64,000 nt of DNA from Streptomyces sp. Sge12 (GCF_002080455.1 NZ_CP020555.1:992001-1056000), one strand, 5' to 3'. Numbered from the stretch's first letter, positions 26,555-35,278 are shown. Program-made: numbers and translations. Notes: generated from the sequence alone by a model not told the origin.

Positions 26555-27610
26555 ATGACGAGTGCAGCCCTTCGCAGCAGGGCCTGGAAACTGCTGGAGA
26601 TGGTCACGACGCCGCTGCTGCCGTCGGACTACCTGGACCTGGTCAGCCCGCTGCGTGCGGGCGCTGACCTGCGCGGGCGCATCGAGGCAGTGCACCCCGA
26701 GACGGGCGACGCCGCGACGGTCGTGATCAGGCCGGGACGGGGCTGGCGCGGCCACACAGCCGGCCAGTACGTGCGGATCGGCGTCGATGTCGACGGGGTG
26801 CGCCTGTGGCGTGCCTACTCCATCACCTCGCCGACGAACCGGGGGGACGGCCGCGTCACGATCACCGTGAAGGCGATCCCGGACGGCAAGGTCAGCAACC
26901 ATCTGGTCCGCAGGGCGAAACCGGGCACGCTGGTGCAGCTCGACCAGCCGACCGGTGACTTCGTGCTGCCGCAGGCCAAGCCCGCCAAGGTGCTCTACCT
27001 GACGGCCGGCAGCGGCATCACGCCCGTGATGGGCATGCTGCGCGACAGCGAGTTCGACGACGTCGTCATGGTCCACTGCGCGCCACAGCCGCAGGACGTG
27101 ATCTTCCGCAACGAGCTGCACGACCTGGTCGCGGACAAGAAGCTGCGGCTCACCGAGGTGCACACCGACACGGACGGCATGCTCGACATCGCCCGTCTCG
27201 ACGAGCTCGTGCCCGACTGGGCCGAGCGCGAGACCTGGGCCTGCGGGCCCGGGGGCCTGCTGGACGCCGCCGAAGAGCACTGGACCGGGCACGGCGTACA
27301 GGAGCGCCTGCACACCGAACGTTTCCGCCCCGGCATCGTCGTCACCGGCGACGGCGGCGAGGTCACGTTCAGCGCCACCGGCAAGACCGTCGACGCGGAC
27401 GGCGCCACGCCGCTGCTGGACGTCGGCGAGGAGGCCGGCGTGCTCATGCCCTCCGGGTGCCGCATGGGCATCTGCTTCGGCTGCGTCACGCCGCTCAAGG
27501 CGGGCGCCGTCCGCGACCTGCGCACCGGCGAGATCACCGAGGCCGAGCCGGGCGTCCTCATCCAGACCTGTGTGTCCGCCGCGGCGGGCCCCTGCGACAT
27601 CGAACGGTAG
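26555..27610 (+). CDS. Ferredoxin/flavodoxin-NADP reductase with C-terminal 2Fe-2S domain
   Basis: 351 residues from the ATG at 26555. The FAD-binding domain has WRAYSITSP (the RxYS motif), the NAD(P)-binding domain has YLTAGSGITPVMGML and WACGPGGLLDA, and the C-terminal plant-type ferredoxin domain has CRMGICFGCV with a further Cys in IQTCVSAA. Electrons pass from NADPH through FAD and the iron-sulfur centre to a partner. The adjacent desaturase, eight bases downstream, is the obvious acceptor, as in the mycobacterial DesA3-Rv3230c pair. Confidence 0.92.
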   Translation: MTSAALRSRAWKLLEMVTTPLLPSDYLDLVSPLRAGADLRGRIEAVHPETGDAATVVIRPGRGWRGHTAGQYVRIGVDVDGVRLWRAYSITSPTNRGDGRVTITVKAIPDGKVSNHLVRRAKPGTLVQLDQPTGDFVLPQAKPAKVLYLTAGSGITPVMGMLRDSEFDDVVMVHCAPQPQDVIFRNELHDLVADKKLRLTEVHTDTDGMLDIARLDELVPDWAERETWACGPGGLLDAAEEHWTGHGVQERLHTERFRPGIVVTGDGGEVTFSATGKTVDADGATPLLDVGEEAGVLMPSGCRMGICFGCVTPLKAGAVRDLRTGEITEAEPGVLIQTCVSAAAGPCDIER

Positions 27611-27617
27611 GAGCACC

Positions 27618-28736
27618 TTGACCGCCATCGACCCCACCGCCCACCTGACCGCGGAGCAGATCGAGGAGCTCGGCCGCGAGCTGGACGCGATCCGCGACGA
27701 GGTGATCGCCGGCCGCGGCGAGAAGGACGCCGCCTACATCCGCAAGGTCATCTCGGCGCAGCGCAAGCTCGAGCTCGTCAGCAGGGGCGTGCTGCTGTTC
27801 TCGTTCTTCCCGCCCGCGTGGCTGCTCGGCACCGCCGGTCTGTCCGTGGCGAAGATCATGGACAACATGGAGATCGGCCACAACATCCTGCACGGCCAGT
27901 GGGACTGGATGCGGGACCCGAAGATCCACTCCACCACCTGGGAGTGGGATCACGTCTCGCCGTCCGAGCAGTGGAGGCACTCGCACAACGAGCTGCACCA
28001 CACGTACACCAACGTGATCGGCAAGGACAACGACCTCGGCTACGGCATCATGCGCGTCGACGAGGACCAGAAGTGGCACCCGTTCCACCTCGGCCAGCCG
28101 CTGTGGAACTTCCTCAACGCCTGCTTCTTCGAGTACGGCATCGCAGCGTACGACCTGGAGCTCGGCAAGAACCTGCACAAACGCCGCCGCAAGAACCCGG
28201 AGTTCCGCGCGCGGGCCAAGGCCGTGGGCCGCAAGATCCGCAAGCAGGTGCTCAAGGACTACGTGATCCACCCGCTGCTGTCGGGCCCGTCGTTCCTCAC
28301 CACGCTCGCCGCCACGTTCACCGCGAACCTCGTCCGCAACATCTGGTCCCACTCGGTGATCATGTGCGGGCACTTCCCCGAAGGCGTACAGGTCTTCGAA
28401 CGCCGGTCGATCAAGAACGAAACGCGCGGCCAGTGGTACCTGCGCCAGATGATGGGCTCGGCGAACATCAGCGGCAGCAAGGCCATGCACTTCATGACCG
28501 GCAACCTGTCGCACCAGATCGAGCACCACCTGTTCCCGGACCTGCCGAGCAACCGGTACGCCGAGGTCGCGGTGAAGGTGCGCGCGCTGTTCGAGAAGTA
28601 CGAGCTGGAGTACGTCACCGGGCCGCTCCCCAAGCAGGTGTTCTCCGCGTGGCACAAGGTCTTCCGGCTCTCACTGCCGAACAAGAAGCCCAAGGTCAAA
28701 ACGCCGGACCGCGAGCAGGAGCTCGTCGCGGCCTGA
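27618..28736 (+). CDS. Membrane fatty-acid desaturase
   Basis: 372 residues from a TTG start with TAGGAGC just upstream; no ATG fits. The three histidine boxes are HNILHGQ near residue 91, HNELHHT near 126 and HQIEHHL near 297, which bind the di-iron centre. Hydrophobic segments near 55-80 and 215-245 anchor it in the membrane. It resembles DesA3-type acyl-CoA/phospholipid delta-9 desaturases that take electrons from the reductase encoded immediately upstream. A role in adjusting membrane fluidity is inferred from the family. Confidence 0.93.
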   Translation: MTAIDPTAHLTAEQIEELGRELDAIRDEVIAGRGEKDAAYIRKVISAQRKLELVSRGVLLFSFFPPAWLLGTAGLSVAKIMDNMEIGHNILHGQWDWMRDPKIHSTTWEWDHVSPSEQWRHSHNELHHTYTNVIGKDNDLGYGIMRVDEDQKWHPFHLGQPLWNFLNACFFEYGIAAYDLELGKNLHKRRRKNPEFRARAKAVGRKIRKQVLKDYVIHPLLSGPSFLTTLAATFTANLVRNIWSHSVIMCGHFPEGVQVFERRSIKNETRGQWYLRQMMGSANISGSKAMHFMTGNLSHQIEHHLFPDLPSNRYAEVAVKVRALFEKYELEYVTGPLPKQVFSAWHKVFRLSLPNKKPKVKTPDREQELVAA

Positions 28737-29217
28737 CCCCGTTACTGGTTCAGGTCTTTCGGCCGTACCGGCGCCGCCGCTGGTCCGGTCAGCCGCGGTG
28801 GAACAGGCCTGCGCCTGCGGCGCGGGCCTCCAGGCGCCAACCTGTGCTGTAGCCGCATGGGCGCAGGCACACGAGACCCAAGGCGACCAAGCGGTCTTCG
28901 AGCCCGGCGCAAGGCTTCCCGCGGCGGTGAAGGCGGGTCCGGAGGCCGCCACCGGATGACGGCCGGGCGCCGCTCGGCGACGGCACATGGCTCACCCACG
29001 ACCAAGAGACAGTGCAGCGCTGGACGATCGCCTGACCGGAGCCGCCCTCACGTCCGCGACACCATGTTCCTGCCGGCTTGTGGCAGGAGGCTCGGCTTGG
29101 CGGTGCAATGGCGCACCCCTGCGGCATGGCCAAGGGGCTCTGATCGAGCCGGTGATGACTGCGTGAATAAACCGGCACCGCTCGGTCACGGTCCGCGGGC
29201 ACCAGGGGGCCTACGCC
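28737..29217. other. Intergenic, no intact gene
   Basis: About 480 bases without a convincing gene on either strand. A short open stretch near 28955-29033 on the plus strand (GDGTWLTHDQETVQRWTIA) looks protein-like but has no start or context and is probably a remnant. Confidence 0.4.
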
Positions 29218-29267
29218 ATGTGGGACATCATGAACGCGATCCTCCACCAACGCCGTACGGGCTGCCG
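29218..29267 (+). mobile_element. IS5-family transposase scrap (tentative)
   Basis: MWDIMNAILHQRRTGC resembles the N-terminal block of IS5-family transposases in which NAILY-RTGC is followed by a Trp-Leu-Pro stretch. Here it stops immediately after the Cys. Only 50 bases survive, and no inverted repeats were found. Confidence 0.35.
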
Positions 29268-29375
29268 TTAGGCCGGACGGCAGGACTCGCAGGCGTGACT
29301 GTCGATTGCGGTCACCAGGTCGCGCCCCGCGGCCTGGACGGCGGCGTCCGCATCACGAGTCAGCACGTCCGCCAT
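29268..29375 (-). CDS. Tiny ORF, function unknown
   Basis: 35 residues from an ATG at 29375 (MADVLTRDADAAVQAAGRD at the start; a CESC pair near the end). The composition is natural for a folded helix, but there is no clear ribosome-binding site, and it may be the tail of a lost gene. Confidence 0.25.
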   Translation of the reverse strand: MADVLTRDADAAVQAAGRDLVTAIDSHACESCRPA

Positions 29376-29429
29376 GCTCCTGCCGTCGAGCACGGCTCGG
29401 TGAGCTGCTACAAGCGTTCATCGTTCTCA

Positions 29430-29458
29430 GGCTCTGGCTCTGGCTCTGGCTCTGGCTC
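29430..29458. repeat. Hexanucleotide tandem repeat GGCTCT
   Basis: Four full copies of GGCTCT plus a partial fifth, perfectly conserved. It lies just beyond the 3' end of the SnoaL-like gene, in non-coding DNA. Such repeats can vary in length by slippage. Confidence 0.85.
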
Positions 29459-29506
29459 AAATTCTGTGAAGTGTCACTCCGGGTGCTCGGGCTGATCATC
29501 CGAGGA

Positions 29507-29980
29507 TCATGGCTGGCCAGGGTCGTCGAGGCGTTCCGTAGGGCCGGCGAAGGAGAGGAACAGAGTCCGGGTGGAGAGCAGCCAGGTGTCGTCCACCTTG
29601 CGGAACGTGTCTTCGTAGTGCCCCACCTGAACCGGGGGCCGGGGTGGTACGAGGCCTTCGGTGTAGCCGTCGACTCGGTAGGTCGTGAAGTAGGTGGTGG
29701 CGGCGGCCGTGTCCGCAGAGGTCACGGTGACCAGGATGTTGGTGCAAATACGGCGTGACAGCCGGTCCGCCGGCCGCCCGCCGAAGTAGGCGCGCAGGGC
29801 ATCGTGACCCGCTATGCGGCGATCGCCGGCGGGCCACTCCCACATGCCATCCTGCGTGAACAGATCCGCCACCGAGCTCGGGTCCCCGAGGTCGAGCCGG
29901 TGAACGAACTCGACGGTCAGCCGCTCACAGGCCCGCTCTGCGAGCAGACGTTCCACCGGGTCAAGAGTTTCAGCATTCAT
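29507..29980 (-). CDS. SnoaL-like / NTF2-fold protein
   Basis: 157 residues from the ATG at 29980 (a TTG at 29986 is also in frame). Features of the SnoaL-like family are present: an N-terminal helix with FVHRLDLGDPSSVADLF, then DGMWEWPAGDRRIAGHDALR and a beta-rich second half ending FRKVDDTWLLSTRT. The fold serves polyketide cyclases, dehydratases and many small-molecule isomerases; the residues seen do not settle the reaction. It stands alone, next to transposon debris. Confidence 0.75.
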   Translation of the reverse strand: MNAETLDPVERLLAERACERLTVEFVHRLDLGDPSSVADLFTQDGMWEWPAGDRRIAGHDALRAYFGGRPADRLSRRICTNILVTVTSADTAAATTYFTTYRVDGYTEGLVPPRPPVQVGHYEDTFRKVDDTWLLSTRTLFLSFAGPTERLDDPGQP

Positions 29981-30270
29981 GATCAACTCATATCAGGTCA
30001 CGCATGGAAGAGGCAGACTCCCGAGCTGCGGCCCGTTTCCAACCTGGCCCATCGAGGTCGTGGAAACGGCTCCGGTGGCCTACGAGTGAAGCCCCATCCG
30101 CAAGCGCTAGGTCACGTGGCGAGCCCCGATAGCCAACTCGGCCAATTCTCAAACACCCTGGCCGGGAATGAAACGCTCTTTGAGCTTGCCGTTCAACGTC
30201 CGGCCTCGAACAGGTGGGACCCGGAGTGGCAGGCTGTGGTCGTGAACATCGCGAGCGACGACCAGCCAAG

Positions 30271-30486
30271 GCCGCTGTCGACATGCTTCTCTGGGCCTTC
30301 GCTTCCCTCGGCGGATCGGCCGGTGCCGATGCCCACTACCGGCGCCGACGGACCGGCGGGAACTGGCACATGCAGGCCCTGCGGCACCTGTTCAACCGGA
30401 TGCTCGGGCAGCTGCACCACTGCCTCCAGGCACGCGTCCCCTTCGACGAAGCGGTCGCGTTTCCCCGTCCTGCTGCCGCAGGGTGA
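30271..30486 (+). mobile_element. IS110-family transposase remnant (C-terminal end)
   Basis: The frame ending at 30486 reads GADAHYRRRRTGGNWHMQAL then LFNRMLGQLHHCLQ and EAVAFPRPAAAG. This is the conserved C-terminal tail of IS110/IS116-type DEDD transposases. The catalytic N-terminal part is missing upstream, so the element is dead. The DNA between 29981 and 30270 shows no gene. Confidence 0.65.
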
Positions 30487-30539
30487 TCACTGAGATCTCT
30501 CCATGACAGGCTGTGTCTTCTGAGCACTGAGGGAGAGCC

Positions 30540-30848
30540 ATGGCAGAGGTCGGTGGATGGATCTGGGAGCGCAATCTGCGGTCGTTCCTGGAGTTGCTGT
30601 CGCACTACGTGGGCTACGGGTTCGATGCCACCGACTGGGAGACGGTGGCCCTGGCGGTCGAGGCGACCGACGACGAGCAGCCCGACGGCTGGTACTCGTA
30701 TCCCTTGGTCGGTGAGCACCGGCAAGTCGAGGTTCGGCTTGCCCGCGCGGTCGGCGGCGACGAGCTCATGGTGGCAGTGAACGGAACTCTGACGCCCGAA
30801 CTGGAAGTCCGGGCGGACACACTACTGGCCGCATTCTCAGCTGGCTGA
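30540..30848 (+). CDS. Hypothetical protein
   Basis: 102 residues from an ATG with GAGGGAGAG upstream. The composition suggests an alpha/beta fold: helical N-terminus (NLRSFLELLSHYVGYGF), then a strand-rich stretch with DGWYSYPLVGEHRQVEVRLA. It may belong to a family of small actinobacterial proteins that occur singly; I cannot name a function. No signal peptide. Confidence 0.65.
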   Translation: MAEVGGWIWERNLRSFLELLSHYVGYGFDATDWETVALAVEATDDEQPDGWYSYPLVGEHRQVEVRLARAVGGDELMVAVNGTLTPELEVRADTLLAAFSAG

Positions 30849-31170
30849 CCAAGGTCAACTTGACCTGTTAGCCACATGAGGTGTCTTCCGATGCACTGAG
30901 CGGCGCGTTCCGCTCTTCGTAGCGGTCCTTCTGCTGTCGGCCGGGCCGGGACCGCATCTGCTCCAGGTCCCCCGGTTGCGGCGACGCGCCGACCGGACGG
31001 CCGCGCACCCGAGGGAGGAGGCAGGACGCGCCCTCGCCCCGGCAGAACTCGGCGAGTCTGCCGGGGCGAGCCGGACCACTACGGCGGTTCCCGTGCGGTC
31101 GTCAGGTCGCAGGTCCTGCCCCCGACGACCGCGCGACGGCACAGGACGTCGCGGTCAGGAGGAGCCCGGG
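30849..31170. other. Intergenic, nothing recognised
   Basis: 322 bases between a plus-strand and a minus-strand gene end, so a bidirectional terminator would be expected. I see only AAGGTCAACTTGACCT (30849-30864), a short near-palindrome just after the stop. Confidence 0.35.
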
Positions 31171-31620
31171 TCAGCGGACCTCGGTGACCCGGTGCTCCTT
31201 GAGCGCGCCACAGTTGGAGTTGTACACCTGCACGTGCACGTTGCTGATGCCGCCGCCCCAGTCGACGCAGTGGCCCTTGCCGTACACGTAGGCCGGGCCC
31301 GCGTACGACGTGTACCGGCCGTAGTCCTCGCCCCGCTCCCAGGTTGCCGGGACTTCGATCCAGAGGGCCATGTCCACGGCCGCACCCGGGTTGTTGCGGA
31401 TGGTCGCGACGCAGTTCTTGCCGTTCGAGGCGTTGTACGTCAGGTAGACGGTGCCCAGCGAGCCGATGGCGGCCGAGTTCACGGTCTTGTAGGCGCTGCC
31501 GCAGACCTTCTGCGGCGTGGTGTTGGGCGCGGCGGTTGCGGGCGCCGCCAGCGCGGTCGTGGCCCCCAGGGCCAGGGCGGCGAATGCGGTGGTGGCAAGG
31601 ACGGAACGGGTGAATTTCAT
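31171..31620 (-). CDS. Spore-associated protein A-like secreted protein
   Basis: 149 residues. The signal peptide has a basic start (MKFTRS), an Ala-rich core and a cut near residue 30 (ATAAP). The mature part (about 118 residues) has Cys in VCGSAY, NGKNCVATI, GHCVDWGG and SNCGAL, which would allow two disulfides, and the SapA-like pattern TVYLTYNASNGKNC and SYAGPAYVYGKGHCVDWGG. SapA is a spore-coat-associated protein of Streptomyces; its role is unclear. It is monocistronic. Confidence 0.8.
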   Translation of the reverse strand: MKFTRSVLATTAFAALALGATTALAAPATAAPNTTPQKVCGSAYKTVNSAAIGSLGTVYLTYNASNGKNCVATIRNNPGAAVDMALWIEVPATWERGEDYGRYTSYAGPAYVYGKGHCVDWGGGISNVHVQVYNSNCGALKEHRVTEVR

Positions 31621-31687
31621 GTTTCCCCCTGGTCGTCATCGGAGTTGGTCGCTCCTGCATGGTGTGACGTGAAGGACGACGGAACGG

Positions 31688-31704
31688 TTGCGCATCGTGC
31701 GCAA
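31688..31704 (-). promoter_or_regulatory. 17-bp inverted repeat upstream of the SapA-like gene
   Basis: TTGCGCA-TCG-TGCGCAA, perfect 7-bp arms, 67 bases upstream of the ATG at 31620. A plausible operator for a developmental regulator. Confidence 0.45.
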
Positions 31705-32103
31705 AAGGTGCGACCGGCCACCTGATTGGCGGCTTCTCGCCGCTCCCGGGCCCAGGACGCTTAGAGGGCCGGGTCGGCAGAGTCCCGGCGGCGGGTGTCC
31801 GGCGGTGGGCGTCCGGCAGCCGCCGGAAGATTGCGCGGGTGCGGGGAGGGGGGGAACCCGCGACACGACGACAACGCCCACGGCCCCGGGGTGGTCATGA
31901 CCCGGGCAGCGGGCGTTGGCAGAGCCCCTTCTCGTGCAGCTGGCCCTCAGGCCGTAGCCGGCCCCACACCCGCGTCGTCGAGTACCAAGAGGGGTGAGTC
32001 TGCGAGCAGCACGGGAACGATGCCGTTGGCGCCTCGGGGCGGCAGGGAGTCACAGGTAGTGCGGTGACAGACGTCCGCGCCCCGCGCCTGAACGTCTTCG
32101 ACC
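31705..32103. other. Intergenic, possible minus-strand relic
   Basis: 400 bases, no intact gene. On the minus strand from about 32090 to 31947 a sequence-like stretch (EDVQARGADVCHRTTC, then GIVPVLLADSPLLVLDDA) reads as if from a real protein but has no start. I cannot identify it. Confidence 0.3.
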
Positions 32104-32403
32104 GTGGGGGTCAATGCGACCGGAGCGGAACGGGAGTGCTCTGGCTGCAGCAGCCGCGCGTTCGTCGCGGACAGCGAGGAGTGCTGGAACGAGGAGTCCT
32201 GGGAGGACGACGAGCCCGGTGCGGCCGGCTGCCCCTGCGGGAGCGAGGAGTTCGAGGCCGCGGTCGCGTTCTCACTCGGCGGCGACGGATCGGTCCGCTG
32301 GGTGACCGTTGGCCTGCGGTGCGTCAAGGACGGATTCTGCGGGATCCATGCCGGCTGGAAGATCGACTACAGCCCCACGGAACACCTCTTGACCATGGTC
32401 TAG
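32104..32403 (+). CDS. Hypothetical protein with CPCG motif
   Basis: 99 residues from a GTG; the true start is uncertain, since no ribosome-binding site is evident and the first 20 residues look unrelated to the rest. The core GCPCGSEEFEAAVAF and DGSVRWVTVGLRCV followed by HAGWKIDYSPTEHLL has the look of a compact beta fold with a possible zinc or Cys site. Small actinobacterial proteins with this pattern occur without known function. It may be N-terminally altered. Confidence 0.55.
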   Translation: MGVNATGAERECSGCSSRAFVADSEECWNEESWEDDEPGAAGCPCGSEEFEAAVAFSLGGDGSVRWVTVGLRCVKDGFCGIHAGWKIDYSPTEHLLTMV

Positions 32404-32430
32404 GTCCGGCTGCCGTTCGTCACCGGGGCT

Positions 32431-32727
32431 TCAGTAGAGGCCCCCTCGCTCCCCTGCCCTGCGGCCACGCTCGTCGGGGGATGCCGTAGGGGCCTCGCCG
32501 TAGGTGTAGGCGGTGCGGATGTGACCGTCGCGGGCGTGGACGATGATCTGCGCGGGCTCGTGTTCCCTGGCGTGTCGGCGGGCTGCGTCGATCGCGTCCT
32601 TCTGGGTGCGGTGCGGTTCGTGCAACAGCCGACGGCCTTCTCTGCCCTCGACCTGCCACTTCACGCCTGCGGCGGCCGCCCGGTCACCGGACGGCGAGAC
32701 GTGGTAGACGGTCATTCTCCCTGCCAT
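32431..32727 (-). CDS. DUF2188-domain protein
   Basis: 98 residues from the ATG at 32727 with GAGGAGAAGG just upstream; a second ATG at 32715 also has a weaker site. The DUF2188 pattern is clear: VYHVSPSG, then WQVEGREGRRLLHEPHRTQK, a helix DAIDAARRHA and a strand QIIVHARDGHI. It is a small soluble beta-beta-alpha-beta protein of unknown role. Confidence 0.85.
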   Translation of the reverse strand: MAGRMTVYHVSPSGDRAAAAGVKWQVEGREGRRLLHEPHRTQKDAIDAARRHAREHEPAQIIVHARDGHIRTAYTYGEAPTASPDERGRRAGERGGLY

Positions 32728-32977
32728 GGTCCTTCTCCTCGCCCATCAGGTGCGCTCCGGGGCAGTTCCAGCACCAGGCGCAGCCTTGACCTGAAGGGAA
32801 TATTCCCCTCCGGTTTCCCGGTGACACCGGCTCGGAGACGGCCGATACCCGAATCTGCGAAGGTGCAGCGGCCGCCGGCCCGCGTGGGGCTCCCGTCCAC
32901 GGAGGTGCTCGCCCGCGCGGCGGAAGCCGGACGCCGGTGCCCGGCACATCGGCGTTCTCGGCCTTCTTGCGGGCGGG

Positions 32978-33058
32978 TCAGCGCCGCCTGCGGCTGATCG
33001 CCAGCCCGATTCCGACAAGAGCGAGCACAAGGAGGGCGATCACGAACCATGAAGGCAT
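32978..33058 (-). CDS. 26-residue single-helix membrane peptide
   Basis: Begins MPSWFVIALLVLALVG and ends in ISRRRR: one membrane helix with a positive cytoplasmic end. An AAGGGA-like sequence lies about ten bases before the ATG. It could be a genuine small membrane peptide of the kind common near stress genes, or chance. Nothing coding is seen between 32728 and 32977. Confidence 0.5.
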   Translation of the reverse strand: MPSWFVIALLVLALVGIGLAISRRRR

Positions 33059-33527
33059 CAGTTCGAGTCCCTTGTATGCGAGCAGGCTGTCCGTCGACAC
33101 GGCATACCCCTTCGGTCGGATGTTCCGCAGATGCCCTGTGGCTGCATCGAAATGCGTGGAGGCGTGGAGGGGTGAAGGGGTGGGTGGGACGACCTCGGCG
33201 GCCGCCGCCGATGCGTCGTACGGTGCGCATGCACCAGCGCCTTCACGGCCCGATCGCCCAGGCCCACCTGGACGACGATGACGCCGCCCTGGCTCTGATC
33301 GCGAACCTCCCCGACATCGGCGCCGCCCGGATCAAACACGGGCTCGCCCGCCGTGGACATCGACCCCGACCACGAGTTCGACTCCGAGATGGTGGCCATC
33401 GCACGGGCCGTCGGTCGCCCGGGGGCGCCGGTCGTGGGTGTCGGTCCCCGCTCACCGGACCGCGTAGATCATATTGTTTGCCGTTCGGGCGGCTTTCGTC
33501 CGAACGTACGAGACGGGGAGTTCTATC
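33059..33527. other. Intergenic with a possible degraded ORF
   Basis: On the plus strand, from about 33250 to 33355, one frame reads DDDDAALALIANLPDIGAAR and continues to LARRG; the next frame continues VDIDPDHEFDSEMVAIARAV to about 33420. Together they look like a protein with one frameshift near 33350, but no start or family is recognised. An AT-leaning stretch at 33466-33485 (agatcatattgtttgccg) may hold the promoter of the lipoprotein gene. Confidence 0.3.
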
Positions 33528-34229
33528 ATGCGCATCCACCGGAGCCGTGCTGCGGCCCTTGCCGGCATCGTCGGGTTCGTCCTGGCACTGACCGGCTGCG
33601 GGGGCGCGGGGACCGGCGGCACGGGCACGCCGGCGGCTTCCGGCACCCCGGCCGCTTCCGGTACGGCGTCTGCGACTGCGACGGCGGCCGGTCCGAGCGG
33701 CACCGGCGATCCGGCGGGCGCCGCCGGCCCGACGCCGACGGGCCCCGACGGCAAGGGGCAGGTGACGGGCGGCGCCGACGCGACCACCGAGGACGCCTAC
33801 GCCTACACCCACCCCTGTTCCGCCAGGAACCTCACCGTCAAGGTCACCTCGCCGCAGGGCTTCCCGGAGACCGTCCGGGTCGTCACGGTGACCAACAACG
33901 GTTCCAGCACGTGCGGCCTCGACTTCCACCCCGCCGTCGGCTTCAGCGCGAAGGGCTCCCCCCTCGGCATCCAGGCCACGCCGCCCGAGGGTCTGGGCGG
34001 CGCCCCGGCGCACCCGGTGCGGCCCGGGGCGACCACGTACGCGGCCGTGGACCTCAACCCCTCGGGCGGCGGCGGTCCCGTGGCCGACGAGATCAACATC
34101 CTGGCCGACCCGAGCCACATGCCGAACGCGGACGGCGTCAGCCTGCCGCTCGCCACCACGGGTACCGTCGCCAAGCCGAGGGTCGGGCTCTACCACTTCA
34201 CCGCGCGCGACTCGTTCGACACCCTCTGA
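33528..34229 (+). CDS. DUF4232 lipoprotein
   Basis: 233 residues from the ATG at 33528 (GGGGAG upstream). The signal peptide ends in the lipobox LALTGC (Cys at about residue 24). A disordered Gly/Ala/Ser/Thr/Pro linker covers about 25-95. The remaining 135 residues are the DUF4232 domain: HPCSARNLTVKV, VTNNGSSTCGLDFHP with the family Cys pair, and VRPGATTYAAVDL. It is anchored on the outer face of the cytoplasmic membrane. The function of the family is unknown. Confidence 0.9.
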   Translation: MRIHRSRAAALAGIVGFVLALTGCGGAGTGGTGTPAASGTPAASGTASATATAAGPSGTGDPAGAAGPTPTGPDGKGQVTGGADATTEDAYAYTHPCSARNLTVKVTSPQGFPETVRVVTVTNNGSSTCGLDFHPAVGFSAKGSPLGIQATPPEGLGGAPAHPVRPGATTYAAVDLNPSGGGGPVADEINILADPSHMPNADGVSLPLATTGTVAKPRVGLYHFTARDSFDTL

Positions 34230-34429
34230 CCGGACGCGGCGCGGGTGGCCGGGAGGGCGGGAGGGACGGCCGGACCGGAGTTGGCGTGCCGGGCACGGGC
34301 GGCGGGTGCGTCCATCGGCACGGCCCACCCGGCGGCTTCGCTGCTCACCACCGCCGATGATGAGGGTCTGGGCGCCGCCCAGGCAGTCGAGGTGTACGAG
34401 GCGCTCGCTCGCGGAGCGCGAGCACCGGG

Positions 34430-34605
34430 GCGACAGCCGGCACCTGACCGACGTCCTCCTCAACCGTGGACGCCGGCTGAACGCCTACGCCGCCGACGAC
34501 GCGCACGTCCCGCCCCAGGATCCGCCCGGCTGCGTGGCCTCGGTCCAGGGGCGCGCCGAGCCCCTCGCCCCGGAAGCGCTCCCGTCGGCCCACCGACGGT
34601 GCTCC
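34430..34605 (+). pseudogene. PHP-type (CehA/McbA) metallohydrolase remnant
   Basis: One frame reads LTDVLLNRGRRLNAYAADDA, then QDPPGCVASVQGRAEPLAPEAL. This matches the C-terminal block of PHP-domain hydrolases, where a DDAH motif precedes a PPG-W-V-RAE-L segment. Upstream, another frame (DDEGLGAAQAVEVYEALA) may belong to the same gene, implying frameshifts. The metal-binding N-terminus is gone. Confidence 0.5.
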
Positions 34606-34708
34606 GGGCCTCCAGGTGGGCGAGGGCCAATTCGGCCGCACCGCCCCCCACGCAGCAGCGATCCTGAAGCCTCACGTTGCCGTCGACCGCCAGAAGGGAC
34701 CCCACCTC

Positions 34709-35278
34709 ATGCTGTGGCCCGCGCTCCGCGCGCACTCCCTCGGGAAGCTGACACCCGACCAGCAGCAATGGCTGCTCGGCACGTTCCGGCTCGACGCGAC
34801 GCCCCGCACCGAGGGGCCCGGGGCGGCCGGGAGCATGGCGCACCGCTCCTTCGCTGATGACAACGGGACCCGCCTCGTCCTGGACGTGGCCCGGACCGGC
34901 GGGTCCGGCTGGGTGTTCACCTTGTTCTACCCGGGAGAACGGCCCTCCCCGGACACCGTCGAAGACCACCGGGCCTTGTTCCGCGCGGCCATCGACCGGC
35001 TCGGCCTCACCACCGTCGAGATCACCCCCGCCGCCACCGCCGACGAGGTCCTGGTCCCGTCCGTGGAACCGTCCGGCGACGCCGAATCCGCCTTCGGCTC
35101 CCACTGGTACCTGCCGTACGACGACCTTGACCGGGTGTGGCCGCACGTCGGACTGCGTGCGGACGCTCCGCGGGAGGTCAAGAAGGTCGAGCTGCGCCAG
35201 CTGATGCGGACCCCGGCCTGGCCCGCCGCTCCCACGGCTCTGCGGCTCCAGGCCGAGCGGTTTCTGCGCGGCGAATGA
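34709..35278 (+). CDS. Hypothetical protein
   Basis: 189 residues from the ATG at 34709 with AGAAGGGA about nine bases upstream. Alternating strands and helices are suggested (TPDQQQWLLGTFRLD; GTRLVLDVARTGGSGWVFTL; HWYLPYDDLDRVWPHVGL). There is no signal peptide, membrane helix or catalytic motif. Codon use is typical of the neighbours. I do not recognise the family. Confidence 0.7.
   Translation: MLWPALRAHSLGKLTPDQQQWLLGTFRLDATPRTEGPGAAGSMAHRSFADDNGTRLVLDVARTGGSGWVFTLFYPGERPSPDTVEDHRALFRAAIDRLGLTTVEITPAATADEVLVPSVEPSGDAESAFGSHWYLPYDDLDRVWPHVGLRADAPREVKKVELRQLMRTPAWPAAPTALRLQAERFLRGE

Noticed and set aside
29430..29458. Possible CRISPR-like repeat
   Set aside because: A simple hexanucleotide tandem repeat with no spacers or cas genes.
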